Virus record (IMG/VR): IMGVR_UViG_3300021962_006679
Span: 17,329-81,328 of that record
DNA: 64,000 nt
Source of the DNA: a virus
Reading direction: 5' to 3' (one strand)
The translations under genes were made by a program, and so were the position numbers. This document shows positions 1 through 6,853 of the stretch, piece by piece. The notes beneath the pieces are model-generated. The model ran no database searches and was not told where the DNA came from. It saw only the letters and a program-made list of their open reading frames with translations. The stretch's first letter is position 1, and every line of letters starts with the position of its first letter.

Positions 1-9
1 CGCAATGAC

Positions 10-390
10 ATGTATGAGCGTAGGTTTGAGGCTAGCCAAGAACTAGCACTAGAAGCATATGACATGCTCAATCAGTATGTGTTTGATAACGGATTAGACC
101 CCTGTCCTATTACGGTGCGACGCACAAGAGGGTATTGGGGTCTATGCGACGGCCGCATTGTGGACGACGAATGCCGTGTAAAGGAAATTACCCTTACCAA
201 ACGGTATCCATTTAAAGCGATGTTCATTAACACTCTAGCACATGAAATGGTGCATCAGTTTCAGTGGGAAGTATTAAGCAACGAGCGCATGGAACAGGGC
301 AAAGCACCTATTATGAGCCATGGCCCTAGTTTTTATTGCTGGAAACCTGCCCTAAAAGAATACAATATTATATTGACTCGAGAGTACTAA
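10..390 (+). CDS. SprT-like zinc metallopeptidase
   Basis: A 126-residue SprT-like protein. The zinc-binding HExxH motif is visible as AHEMVHQ near residue 78, followed by a downstream H (SHGPSF) that fits the third ligand. SprT-like proteins are common in T4-like marine phages, and their substrate there is unknown; cellular relatives cleave DNA-protein crosslinks. The frame is open to the left window edge (R-N-D precede the ATG at 10), so the true start could lie upstream. Confidence 0.8.
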   Translation: MYERRFEASQELALEAYDMLNQYVFDNGLDPCPITVRRTRGYWGLCDGRIVDDECRVKEITLTKRYPFKAMFINTLAHEMVHQFQWEVLSNERMEQGKAPIMSHGPSFYCWKPALKEYNIILTREY

Positions 391-402
391 TACTAGTATT
401 AT
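373..402 (+). promoter_or_regulatory. sigma70-like promoter upstream of tRNA-Glu
   Basis: TTGACT at 373-378 and TATTAT at 397-402, separated by 18 bp, sit just upstream of the tRNA-Glu gene and overlap the end of the SprT-like gene. Confidence 0.45.
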
Positions 403-411
403 TAACAATAC

Positions 412-486
412 GGCCCCATCGTCTAGCGGTTAGGACGCTGGCCTTTCACGCCGGAAACACGGGTTCGATTCCCGTTGGGGTCACCA
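412..486 (+). tRNA. tRNA-Glu (TTC)
   Basis: Complete cloverleaf with encoded CCA. The 7-bp acceptor stem pairs 412-418 with 476-482 (one G-U), and the anticodon stem 438-442 pairs with 450-454. The loop CTTTCAC carries anticodon TTC (445-447). T-arm GTTCGATTC is present. Confidence 0.95.
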
Positions 487-500
487 ATTCAGGTATTGTT

Positions 501-755
501 ATGAGCGAATTTAAACTTGGTATATTTAGACTATTAAAACGCATCATAGGTGGCAGCAGTGTCCTCCTTGCAGTTGTTTATACCATAGGACATATTTTTA
601 TTGCCATGCTCTGCAACAATTTAATTACTGGAGCAGAGTTTACACTAGCAGCACTAGATGCGATTATAGAGCCCTGCATTAACGGTGTATGGTTTTATGT
701 TCTCCATAAATTATGGAGATCATTTTATAAAGATGCTACTGTATTCGAAAAATAA
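501..755 (+). CDS. DUF2061-like small membrane protein
   Basis: An 84-residue protein with two hydrophobic segments (about residues 17-40 and 48-68). Its architecture matches DUF2061 proteins: basic N-terminus, central acidic E before the second helix, and a C-terminal Y-x-L-H-x-L-W motif. Such proteins occur in marine T4-like phages; function unknown. The start at 501 is the first ATG after tRNA-Glu; a longer in-frame reading would run through the tRNA and is unlikely. Confidence 0.65.
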   Translation: MSEFKLGIFRLLKRIIGGSSVLLAVVYTIGHIFIAMLCNNLITGAEFTLAALDAIIEPCINGVWFYVLHKLWRSFYKDATVFEK

Positions 756-758
756 ATA
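751..758 (+). promoter_or_regulatory. T4-late-like octamer, leaderless geometry
   Basis: AATAAATA followed by 5 nt and the ATG of the HNH gene at 764. In T4 late promoters the octamer covers about -13 to -6, which would put +1 on the A of this ATG. Confidence 0.4.
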
Positions 759-763
759 TTTGC

Positions 764-1318
764 ATGATTGGCTTACGAACTCTAGTCCTCAGCGCAAACT
801 ATATGCCGGTGAGTATATTTCCACTGCATACTGTACCTGTAGAAGATGCTATAACAAGAATTTTTAACGGCAACATGCATGCCGTGTTTAATTACGATCG
901 CAAAATTGGACACCCATTGCTAGATATGTACTGGCCCAGTGTAGTTGCTCGTAACAAGAGCACCCGCATAAAAGAGAGTGTCAGGTTTGCTAGAGACACT
1001 GTGTATTACAGAGACCATGGCATTTGTCAGTACTGTGAAACTCCACTTGATATAAAGGAAACTACATATGATCATGTTATTCCCCGCAGTCGTGGTGGCG
1101 AGCATGTCTGGGAGAATGTAGTTATGAGTTGCCGTAGTTGTAACACTGCAAAGGGAAATAAGATGCCCCGGGATACCTTTGTTCCACGGCAAAGACCGTT
1201 TAAGCCTACCTATTGGCAGTTGTTAAACAATCGTCGTAAATTTCCTATCATGCTTGATCACCCTAGTTGGGTGAATTTCTTTGGCGATTGGGAAGCAGAG
1301 ATATTAATATCAAAATGA
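764..1318 (+). CDS. HNH endonuclease
   Basis: 184 residues. The N-terminus (RTLVLSANYMPVSIFPL) and the C-terminal HNH domain match stand-alone phage HNH nucleases: zinc-type CQYC, then YDHVIPRSRGG, then N and CRSCN. It is probably a homing or DNA-processing nuclease. No Shine-Dalgarno is visible; AATAAATA (751-758) lies exactly 5 nt before the ATG, which predicts a leaderless late transcript. The stop overlaps the next ATG (ATGA). Confidence 0.8.
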   Translation: MIGLRTLVLSANYMPVSIFPLHTVPVEDAITRIFNGNMHAVFNYDRKIGHPLLDMYWPSVVARNKSTRIKESVRFARDTVYYRDHGICQYCETPLDIKETTYDHVIPRSRGGEHVWENVVMSCRSCNTAKGNKMPRDTFVPRQRPFKPTYWQLLNNRRKFPIMLDHPSWVNFFGDWEAEILISK

Positions 1319-2766
1319 AATTTGAATGTTTAGAAAACATCAATGATGAAACACGCGATGTTGTTATAGTCACAGTTCCATGGACTGACAGTAGTATTCC
1401 ACTAATGGCACCAGCACAACTTAAACCTATTGTTGAAAGTGCTGGCATGAGTTGCTTGGCAACCGATATAAATGCTGAAGTGTTTAGATGGACACAGACA
1501 CACGAGAACGTTACTCCGTTATTGGATTTTTTCTTTAATGAAAAATTAAGTGATGTTGTTAAAGATGACTTGTTTAATTTATTTAAAAATATAGCAGAGC
1601 AAATACTCGCTTGGAAGCCCAAGATAGTTGGACTTAGTTTGTTCAGTTATGTTTGTCAAACAAGTGCAAAATGGATATCATGGTTTATAAAAAAAATAGA
1701 TCCCAATGTAAAAATTATTATTGGTGGCGCAGGATGTCTTCCAACTTTTACAGGCCCTAGTGAGTTTGCAAAAAACACAATCGCAGCAGGATTAGTTGAC
1801 TACCATATCCGTGGTGATGGTGAGCATGCACTATATCAATTTCTAATAGATAACAAACAATACATTGGAATCAATAGCCTTGAATGGCGTGAATTGTCTA
1901 TAGATGAGATGCGACAATTGCCAATGCCAGATTATGATAATTATAAATTTGATGTGTATAATAAAAAAGCGTTACCGTTAGTTGGTAGTCGTGGCTGTGT
2001 ACGAAAATGTACATTCTGTGATTATATTGCTAATTGGAAAAAATTTAATTGGCGAATGGCTGATGATATTTTTGCTGAAATGCAGAGTCAATATAAAAAA
2101 TATGGGATACGATATTTTAAGTTTCAAGACAGTTTAACAAACGGAAATATGAAAGAGTTTACAAAACTAACCCAATTGCTTAGTGAATACAATAGGACAA
2201 ATCCTAATGAAAGTTTTAGGTGGAGTGGGTACTATATTTTTAGAGAACACAATGCAAATACTGCAAACGAATGGAAATTGGTATATGAAAGTGGTGCTGA
2301 AAATTTAGCAGTTGGCATTGAAAATCTTAATCAACGTATACGCTTTAATATTGGTAAAAAATTTAGTAATGAAGCCATTGATGTACACTTATCCTATGCA
2401 AAGAAATATAACATTACTTTGCAGTTATTAAACATTGTTGGTTATGTAGATGAAACTCAAGACGATATAGACTATATTAAACAATGGTTGGTTAACCATG
2501 TTGAATACAAAGACACCTTGTTTATACAATGGGGAGGCACTTTAGGCATCTTTCCTAATACCTGGTTAGAACGCAATTTTGATAATCTAGGTATAGAAAA
2601 AATAGACGAATCGCCACAAGGATGGATAAACAAAAGTATAGACAGTACACCAGCAAAAAGAGCACAATGGGCAAAAGATCTAAATGAATTAAGCACTAGT
2701 TTAGGGTATAAAGTTGCTGATAACCTTGACAATCATTATCTTTTAGAGTTATTGATAAATGACTAA
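1315..2766 (+). CDS. B12-binding-type radical SAM protein
   Basis: 483 residues. The N-terminal half resembles a cobalamin-binding Rossmann domain (VVIVTVPWTDSS at the start; IIIGGAGC near residue 135), but no clear DxHxxG is seen. The radical SAM core has the cluster motif CVRKCTFC (CxxxCxxC) near residue 227. Such enzymes perform radical methylations or rearrangements; the substrate is unknown. The start at 1315 overlaps the HNH stop by 4 nt. It heads a three-gene overlapping operon with a beta-rich protein and an SGNH protein, suggesting modification of a glycan or surface molecule. Confidence 0.8.
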   Translation: MKFECLENINDETRDVVIVTVPWTDSSIPLMAPAQLKPIVESAGMSCLATDINAEVFRWTQTHENVTPLLDFFFNEKLSDVVKDDLFNLFKNIAEQILAWKPKIVGLSLFSYVCQTSAKWISWFIKKIDPNVKIIIGGAGCLPTFTGPSEFAKNTIAAGLVDYHIRGDGEHALYQFLIDNKQYIGINSLEWRELSIDEMRQLPMPDYDNYKFDVYNKKALPLVGSRGCVRKCTFCDYIANWKKFNWRMADDIFAEMQSQYKKYGIRYFKFQDSLTNGNMKEFTKLTQLLSEYNRTNPNESFRWSGYYIFREHNANTANEWKLVYESGAENLAVGIENLNQRIRFNIGKKFSNEAIDVHLSYAKKYNITLQLLNIVGYVDETQDDIDYIKQWLVNHVEYKDTLFIQWGGTLGIFPNTWLERNFDNLGIEKIDESPQGWINKSIDSTPAKRAQWAKDLNELSTSLGYKVADNLDNHYLLELLIND

Positions 2767-3181
2767 TTTCAATGAATGTAAAGTTAAAATTATTTTCAAA
2801 TATCACAGTTGTAATAACAAACTTATGACTGTATTAGTCGATGATATACTTCTCAAACCATCTGATGATAATTATGCCATTTTTGAAAAAGAGATAAATT
2901 TGCCAACAGAACTAGTTATAAAAACTGCTGGCAAGAATCACAAATACGATACAAAAATTGATGCGGCAGGGAACATATACGAGGATCTGGCTGTACAAAT
3001 AGAAAGTATATCGCTGGACTCGTTTGAATTATCTGATGTGTATCTTCATCAAAAAATAAAAATTTTAACCGAATCTGGAGATGAATATACTACAAGTTAT
3101 TTTGGATTCAATGGCACTATAATGTTAAATTTTTCAGAAAGCAATGTCTTTTCACAAGTTTTAAAGGAAAACACACAATGA
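2759..3181 (+). CDS. Hypothetical beta-rich protein
   Basis: 140 residues, no recognised family. The alternating hydrophobic pattern suggests a beta-sandwich (possible carbohydrate-binding fold). Its organisation resembles two other proteins here, at 43596-44054 and 48809-49072: an initial x-V-K-x-x-x strand, a short loop, then a segment on 'SLDSFELSDVYLHQKI' comparable to 'SMDGIELEHLPYMHSYQE'. It overlaps the radical SAM gene by 8 nt and the SGNH gene by 4 nt, so it is probably co-translated with them. Confidence 0.55.
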   Translation: MTNFNECKVKIIFKYHSCNNKLMTVLVDDILLKPSDDNYAIFEKEINLPTELVIKTAGKNHKYDTKIDAAGNIYEDLAVQIESISLDSFELSDVYLHQKIKILTESGDEYTTSYFGFNGTIMLNFSESNVFSQVLKENTQ

Positions 3182-3969
3182 ATAAAAATATATTAATTAG
3201 TGGATGTTCGTTGGCAATGGGATATGGTCTTCCTGAAACTAGAAATAATCCAAAAAATTGGCCTAATCAAGTAGTAAATACAATTTACCCGGAAGCACAC
3301 ATAACCAATATTGCAGAGCCTGGGTACAACAACGACACAATATTTCTCAAAACATCAGAAGAACTTTTAAAAAACAAATATGATTGTGTTATTGTAGAAT
3401 GGTCAGAAACTACACGGTTAAATTTTAACATAGGATTAGAAATATATAATACATTATCTAGGGTTGCTAATGACCATGACTTTAATTTAGTAAATGGACA
3501 AACAATTAAAGCAGACTGGTTGTATAAAAATATTAAACAAAATATAGTTAGAATTTCTAACGATCATTGGTTCATTTTGAACATGGTAAGATATTTAAAT
3601 ATCTTAATCAGATTACAAAAGCCACATGGTGAAATATTTTTTGTAAACGGCGGCGGCCATTGGCCTGACAATTATTTTAATAGACAGAAGTCCTGGTTCG
3701 ATGCTGATGATGCTTATACAAAAAAAGAAATCCTACAAATGGATTTCAGAGATGATGAAGATATAGCAAAACTTTATAACAAAATACATGATGATTATGA
3801 AAATGCTGGCGGAATCCATGAAGATCTTTGGCTTAATTTATATTGGTCATTGCATAGATCAAAAATAGATACAATATCTGATACAGATCTGCATCCAGGA
3901 TTATTATCGCAAGATAAATTTGCCAAAGAGTTTATTTTAAAAATTCAAAATATTTACCAAAATATTTGA
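3178..3969 (+). CDS. SGNH-hydrolase-like protein (copy 1)
   Basis: 263 residues. Block I is GCSLAMGYG (S at about residue 12 as nucleophile), a GxxND-like block is GYNNDT, and the C-terminal D-L-H-P supplies the likely catalytic Asp/His. SGNH enzymes are usually esterases acting on acylated glycans or lipids. One of five SGNH-type proteins in the window; only distantly similar to the tandem pair at 25.5-27.2 kb. Shine-Dalgarno AAGGA precedes ATG 3178. Confidence 0.65.
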   Translation: MNKNILISGCSLAMGYGLPETRNNPKNWPNQVVNTIYPEAHITNIAEPGYNNDTIFLKTSEELLKNKYDCVIVEWSETTRLNFNIGLEIYNTLSRVANDHDFNLVNGQTIKADWLYKNIKQNIVRISNDHWFILNMVRYLNILIRLQKPHGEIFFVNGGGHWPDNYFNRQKSWFDADDAYTKKEILQMDFRDDEDIAKLYNKIHDDYENAGGIHEDLWLNLYWSLHRSKIDTISDTDLHPGLLSQDKFAKEFILKIQNIYQNI

Positions 3970-3994
3970 CAGGTAGTAAATAATATAGTATTAT
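3966..3994 (+). promoter_or_regulatory. sigma70-like promoter for tRNA-Thr
   Basis: TTGACA (3966-3971), 17-bp spacer, TATTAT (3989-3994). It ends 10 nt before the tRNA-Thr gene and overlaps the stop of the SGNH gene. Confidence 0.65.
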
Positions 3995-4003
3995 TATAAC
4001 AAT

Positions 4004-4079
4004 GCTGGCGTAGCTCAGTTGGTAGAGCAGGGGTTTTGTAAACCTCAGGTCCGCGGTTCAAGTCCGTGTGCCAGCACCA
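4004..4079 (+). tRNA. tRNA-Thr (TGT)
   Basis: Complete cloverleaf with encoded CCA. Acceptor GCTGGCG (4004-4010) pairs with TGCCAGC (4069-4075). The anticodon stem GGGGT/ACCTC encloses TTTGTAA, anticodon TGT. Confidence 0.95.
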
Positions 4080-4105
4080 CTTTTTTAACTTAATAGGCTT
4101 GTACT

Positions 4106-4309
4106 ATGGAAGATGTAGTAAAAGGTGAGTTAGGCGACCTTATGGACGATAACGATTGGGCTATTATCTTTGACAAAGAAGGTAATGTTAGAGGTCTTTT
4201 TATTCCTGACGGAATGCCTAATGGTGCAGTAGTTCCTGAAAACATTCTTAAAATTTTAGAAGAGGTTGGGATAGGTGAAGATGACTTTGCAGACCCTGTT
4301 GTGCACTGA
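4106..4309 (+). CDS. Small acidic hypothetical protein
   Basis: 67 residues, strongly acidic, with a core reading IIFDKEGNVRGLFIPDG. No family recognised; the composition suggests a small phage regulator or DNA mimic, but that is a guess. Its stop overlaps the start of the following secreted protein by 1 nt. Confidence 0.6.
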   Translation: MEDVVKGELGDLMDDNDWAIIFDKEGNVRGLFIPDGMPNGAVVPENILKILEEVGIGEDDFADPVVH

Positions 4310-4749
4310 TGCGTAAAATTGTTCTTGCTTTTTTAGCATTATTTTTTATTAGTACTACTCCTGGATACAGTTTTGAAGTTATGGGTAGTAAGCGTGTGCC
4401 AACTGTTGTTCCAAGAGATACCTACCTTAGAGATCCACAATATGTAAGTGCTCCAGTCGTTAGTGCAGATCGTGCTTATGAAGTAACTTACTTTGATCAA
4501 ATGGGGCATATTTGTGCTCATGAGCAAGTTCCTATTAACCCTGTAGACTATAGAAACTTTTGGGACCAATTGTTTAATCCCAGAGGCCCTGTATATACCG
4601 AGCCACAGTACAACTGTTATGATACAGCAGAAAGACAAGAGCAACGAGTCTTTGTAGGGTATATGGTTACATTTGAATATCTTGGCGAATACTATACTAA
4701 ACTAGTAGACTATCGCCCAGGAAAATATATTAGAGTTTTAATAAAATAG
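4309..4749 (+). CDS. Secreted protein, 17-kDa-antigen-like C-terminus
   Basis: 146 residues with an N-terminal signal peptide (MRKIVLAFLALFFISTTPGYS). The C-terminus (GYMVTFEYLGEYYTKLVDY then PGKYIRV) resembles the last segment of the surface-antigen/glycine-zipper 2TM family of Proteobacteria, although the glycine zipper itself is absent. Two Cys (about residues 65 and 103) could form a disulfide. Probably exported to the periplasm; role unknown. Confidence 0.6.
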   Translation: MRKIVLAFLALFFISTTPGYSFEVMGSKRVPTVVPRDTYLRDPQYVSAPVVSADRAYEVTYFDQMGHICAHEQVPINPVDYRNFWDQLFNPRGPVYTEPQYNCYDTAERQEQRVFVGYMVTFEYLGEYYTKLVDYRPGKYIRVLIK

Positions 4750-4750
4750 G

Positions 4751-4778
4751 TTGACGCATTCATAAAATTTGCTATAAT
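4751..4778 (+). promoter_or_regulatory. Extended -10 sigma70-like promoter
   Basis: TTGACG (4751-4756), 16-bp spacer ending TGC, TATAAT (4773-4778). Transcription from here would run into the small genes at 4812 and 4987 and the tRNA-Ser/Gly cluster. Confidence 0.75.
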
Positions 4779-4811
4779 AGGTATATTGTTAAAAACAAAC
4801 ATGGAAGGACC

Positions 4812-4994
4812 ATGACGATGTTAGCGAATGATTTGGATTATGCAGCGAATGAGGCAATTCATGGCTTGCAACTTAACTGGAATGATGCAGTAAAGTTTGT
4901 TTGCCGTAATGCAAAAGTTGACCAGCGTGAGGCATCAAAAGCCCTAGAGTCTATTTTAACTGGTTACAAGCGGAAAGAATACGCAATTGACTAG
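4812..4994 (+). CDS. Small hypothetical protein
   Basis: 60 residues, helical, no recognised family. The Shine-Dalgarno (GGAAGGAC) is 4-6 nt before ATG 4812, directly downstream of a strong promoter, so early expression is likely. The last 8 nt overlap the next gene. Confidence 0.6.
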   Translation: MTMLANDLDYAANEAIHGLQLNWNDAVKFVCRNAKVDQREASKALESILTGYKRKEYAID

Positions 4995-5220
4995 TCTTGA
5001 TAATGTTATCAATGCACGGGTTGACTTTTTAGCCCGTGCAGTAATAGCAAAAATCGAAAGAATTTTAGACAAGCATGGAGATCTAGATAGATACGATGTC
5101 TATTGTGAATGGTATGAAGACGATGCTACAGAGGATGATATTGAAATATGGCTACGTGATCGCAGCGATGATAGCCGTATCGGTCCTCTTGATCTTGCGT
5201 CCATGATGAGTAAACAATAA
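4987..5220 (+). CDS. Small acidic hypothetical protein, TTG start
   Basis: 77 residues, acidic, predicted helical, no recognised family. No in-frame ATG exists near the 5' end; TTG at 4987, overlapping the upstream stop by 8 nt, is the best start and implies translational coupling. The gene ends 10 nt before tRNA-Ser. Confidence 0.55.
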   Translation: MTSLDNVINARVDFLARAVIAKIERILDKHGDLDRYDVYCEWYEDDATEDDIEIWLRDRSDDSRIGPLDLASMMSKQ

Positions 5221-5230
5221 GAGTTAAATT

Positions 5231-5322
5231 GGATGGTTACCCAAGAGGCTGAAGGGGCGGGATTGCTAATCCTGTAGGGCGGTTTTGCTGTCGCGAGAGT
5301 TCGAATCTCTCACCATCCGCCA
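5231..5322 (+). tRNA. tRNA-Ser (GCT)
   Basis: Class II tRNA with a long variable arm. Acceptor GGATGGT (5231-5237) pairs with ACCATCC (5312-5318), discriminator G, encoded CCA. The loop TTGCTAA gives anticodon GCT, which reads AGC/AGT, the Ser codons that appear preferred in this phage's genes. Confidence 0.95.
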
Positions 5323-5330
5323 TATTTTGA

Positions 5331-5405
5331 GCGGGCATCGTATAATGGCCATTACGTGGCGTTGCCAACGCTAGGATAGGAGTTCGATTCTCCTTGCCCG
5401 CTCCA
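5331..5405 (+). tRNA. tRNA-Gly (GCC)
   Basis: Acceptor GCGGGCA (5331-5337) pairs with TGCCCGC (5395-5401), discriminator T, encoded CCA. Anticodon loop TTGCCAA gives GCC. It lies 8 nt after tRNA-Ser. Confidence 0.95.
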
Positions 5406-5422
5406 AAAAAATTGGTTAGACT

Positions 5423-5430
5423 GCTAAATA
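5423..5430 (+). promoter_or_regulatory. T4-late-like promoter octamer
   Basis: GCTAAATA, 20 nt upstream of the HNH gene at 5451, leaving room for the Shine-Dalgarno (ATAGGAGG). Confidence 0.4.
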
Positions 5431-5450
5431 AAATATAGGAGGTCTAACCA

Positions 5451-5882
5451 ATGCCAAAGAGTAATTGTTTAAATTGTAATAAGGAAATTCATTACAATCC
5501 CAGCCAAAGAAGGGGATTATATTGTTCTAATGTTTGTCAACAAGAGTATCGTATAAACGAAGCAGTTGCCACTGGAACTTATACTAAAGCAAACGGATAT
5601 AGTTGGTTCAAGAAGAATACAAAATATGAATGTAGTTGTTGCGGCATAAGTGAATGGCAAGGTAAAGAACTTCGTTTACAGATAGATCATATTGACGGCA
5701 ACAATAAGAACAATGTAATAGAAAACTTTAGATACCTTTGTCCTAACTGTCATACACAGACAGAAACATGGGGTGTCAAAAGTGCTAGTGATGAAGGTAA
5801 ACAAAGAATTAAAGAGGCAGCCAAACTAGGGAGAGCAATACAACTTGGTAGGGTGCCAGAAGGAACAAAATTGGGGGTGTAG
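5451..5882 (+). CDS. HNH homing endonuclease inserted in tRNA cluster
   Basis: 143 residues. N-terminal zinc-ribbon-like cysteines (CLNCN then CSNVCQQEY), a second CSCC pair, then the HNH core QIDHIDGNNKNN and CPNCHTQTETWG: the layout of free-standing phage HNH homing nucleases. It has a strong Shine-Dalgarno (AGGAGG). It lies between tRNA-Gly and tRNA-Asp, and its last codons and stop (5880-5882) fall inside the tRNA-Asp acceptor/D-arm region, an overlap suggesting recent insertion next to a conserved tRNA target. Confidence 0.85.
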   Translation: MPKSNCLNCNKEIHYNPSQRRGLYCSNVCQQEYRINEAVATGTYTKANGYSWFKKNTKYECSCCGISEWQGKELRLQIDHIDGNNKNNVIENFRYLCPNCHTQTETWGVKSASDEGKQRIKEAAKLGRAIQLGRVPEGTKLGV

Positions 5883-5949
5883 CTCAGTTGGTCAGAGCGC
5901 GAGCCTGTCACGTTCGAGGTCGCGGGTTCGAGCCCCGTCACTCCCGCCA
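5873..5949 (+). tRNA. tRNA-Asp (GTC)
   Basis: Acceptor GGGGGTG (5873-5879) pairs with CACTCCC (5939-5945, one G-U), discriminator G, encoded CCA. The loop CTGTCAC gives anticodon GTC. The first 10 nt overlap the end of the HNH gene. Confidence 0.95.
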
Positions 5950-5960
5950 GTTAGTTAAGG

Positions 5961-6008
5961 GATCACCGCCTAATAGGTGCACGACAGGCAACTGTTAGCC
6001 TGAGGATC
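5961..6008 (+). other. Possible small three-way-junction RNA fold
   Basis: Between tRNA-Asp and the winged-helix gene, GATC (5961-5964) can pair with GATC (6005-6008). This encloses hairpin CACC/GGTG (5964-5979) and a stronger hairpin CAGGC/GCCTG (5985-6002). The stems are short; it could be a tRNA remnant, a processing signal or chance. Confidence 0.25.
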
Positions 6009-6028
6009 AAAAAAAGTTGAAAATAATA

Positions 6029-6055
6029 TTGACTTAACAAGTAAGTTAATATAGA
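6029..6055 (+). promoter_or_regulatory. Possible promoter of winged-helix gene
   Basis: TTGACT (6029-6034) and TATAGA (6050-6055) with a 15-bp spacer, upstream of a gene with Shine-Dalgarno AAAGGAG. The spacing is short and the -10 imperfect. Confidence 0.35.
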
Positions 6056-6098
6056 CTTTAAAATGTAGTAACAATCGATTACAAAAAAGGAGATATCA

Positions 6099-6362
6099 AT
6101 GACGACTACAGTATCAACCAAGCAGGACCGCGTTCTTGCCGCTCTTCGTAACGGTGAAGAACTCACCGGCAAGCAAATTCGTGCTCGCTTTGGCGTTGGC
6201 AATCCACGTGCCACCGTTTCAGCACTTCGCATGAAGGGCTTTGCTATCTATGCTAACGAGCGTACCGATAGCAAGGGCCGTACCAAGAGCTTTTATCGCC
6301 TTGGCACACCAAGCCGCGCAGTAGTTGCTGCTGGTTATCGTGCACTTGCTGCTAGCAAGTGA
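6099..6362 (+). CDS. Winged helix-turn-helix DNA-binding protein
   Basis: 87 residues. The helix-turn-helix (ELTGKQIRARFGVGNPRAT then VSALR, about residues 20-45) is followed by a wing-like hairpin (ANERTDSKGRTKSFYRLG) and a conserved tail (PSRAVVAAGYRALA). Close relatives are found in marine T4-like phages. The gene is monocistronic: its own Shine-Dalgarno and a strong terminator right after it. It is visibly more GC-rich than its neighbours, suggesting high expression. Probably a small, abundant DNA-binding regulator. Confidence 0.8.
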   Translation: MTTTVSTKQDRVLAALRNGEELTGKQIRARFGVGNPRATVSALRMKGFAIYANERTDSKGRTKSFYRLGTPSRAVVAAGYRALAASK

Positions 6363-6384
6363 TCACAAATAACTGTAACTTGTG

Positions 6385-6420
6385 GGAGAAGGGGGCTTTA
6401 TGTCCCCTTCTCCTTTTTTT
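6385..6420 (+). terminator. Strong rho-independent terminator
   Basis: A perfect 10-bp GC-rich stem (6385-6394 with 6404-6413, GGAGAAGGGG arm) followed by seven T's (6414-6420), 22 nt after the winged-helix stop. Confidence 0.93.
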
Positions 6421-6425
6421 GTATG

Positions 6426-6433
6426 TATAAATA
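6426..6433 (+). promoter_or_regulatory. T4-late-like octamer, leaderless geometry, before IF-1
   Basis: A perfect TATAAATA, 6 nt before the IF-1 ATG at 6440, directly after a terminator. With T4 late geometry the transcript would start at or one base before the ATG. No Shine-Dalgarno is visible. Confidence 0.55.
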
Positions 6434-6439
6434 ACACTG

Positions 6440-6670
6440 ATGCCCAAAACAGACTTTACAGAATATGCCGGTTTAGTTACCAAGGTTGTACCCGGCGGTA
6501 AATTTTTAGTGAATTTACAGATAGATGAAAAAACCGTACACCCAATAACCGCTCATCTTAGCGGAAAAATGCGTATGCATAAGATAAACGTATTGGAGGG
6601 AGATCAGGTTACTGTGGAGGTACCTCCAAATGAGGTTACACAGGGCAGGATCACTTACAGAAAAAAATGA
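6440..6670 (+). CDS. infA: Phage-encoded translation initiation factor IF-1
   Basis: 76 residues (bacterial IF-1 is about 72) covering the whole S1/OB fold. Recognisable are the first strands (GLVTKVVPGGKFLVNL), the hallmark TAHLSGKMR, then INVLEGDQVTVEV and the C-terminal GRITYRKK. An extra 3-4 residues occur in the loop before PITAHLSG. IF-1 binds the A site of the 30S subunit and assists IF-2/IF-3 in start selection. It has its own late-like promoter with no leader, and its stop overlaps the next gene (ATGA). Confidence 0.9.
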   Translation: MPKTDFTEYAGLVTKVVPGGKFLVNLQIDEKTVHPITAHLSGKMRMHKINVLEGDQVTVEVPPNEVTQGRITYRKK

Positions 6671-6852
6671 ATAAAGACACACAGTTTGTTTGTAAAAAAA
6701 CTAATAGAATTTACGGATACGAAAATTGTACTAGCTTCGTAGATCCAGATTTTGTGCCCGGTTGCGGATGCGTAGGATACTGTATGGAAAGCAAAGAAGA
6801 ACTACAAAAACGTGAGCAAAAAGTAGAACAAGCAATTAGGGCTTTAAGTTAA
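6667..6852 (+). CDS. Small Cys-rich hypothetical protein
   Basis: 61 residues with Cys at about positions 9, 21, 33, 35 and 39 (CxCxxxC: GCGCVGYC) and a charged C-terminal helix. Possible metal binding. It overlaps IF-1 by 4 nt and precedes the Fe-S carrier by 1 nt, so it may be part of a small Fe-S or translation operon. No family recognised. Confidence 0.6.
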   Translation: MNKDTQFVCKKTNRIYGYENCTSFVDPDFVPGCGCVGYCMESKEELQKREQKVEQAIRALS

Positions 6853-6853
6853 T

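Noticed and set aside
336-500. N-terminal extension of the DUF2061-like gene through tRNA-Glu
   Set aside because: The extension translates the tRNA itself; ATG 501 directly after the tRNA gives a normal protein.
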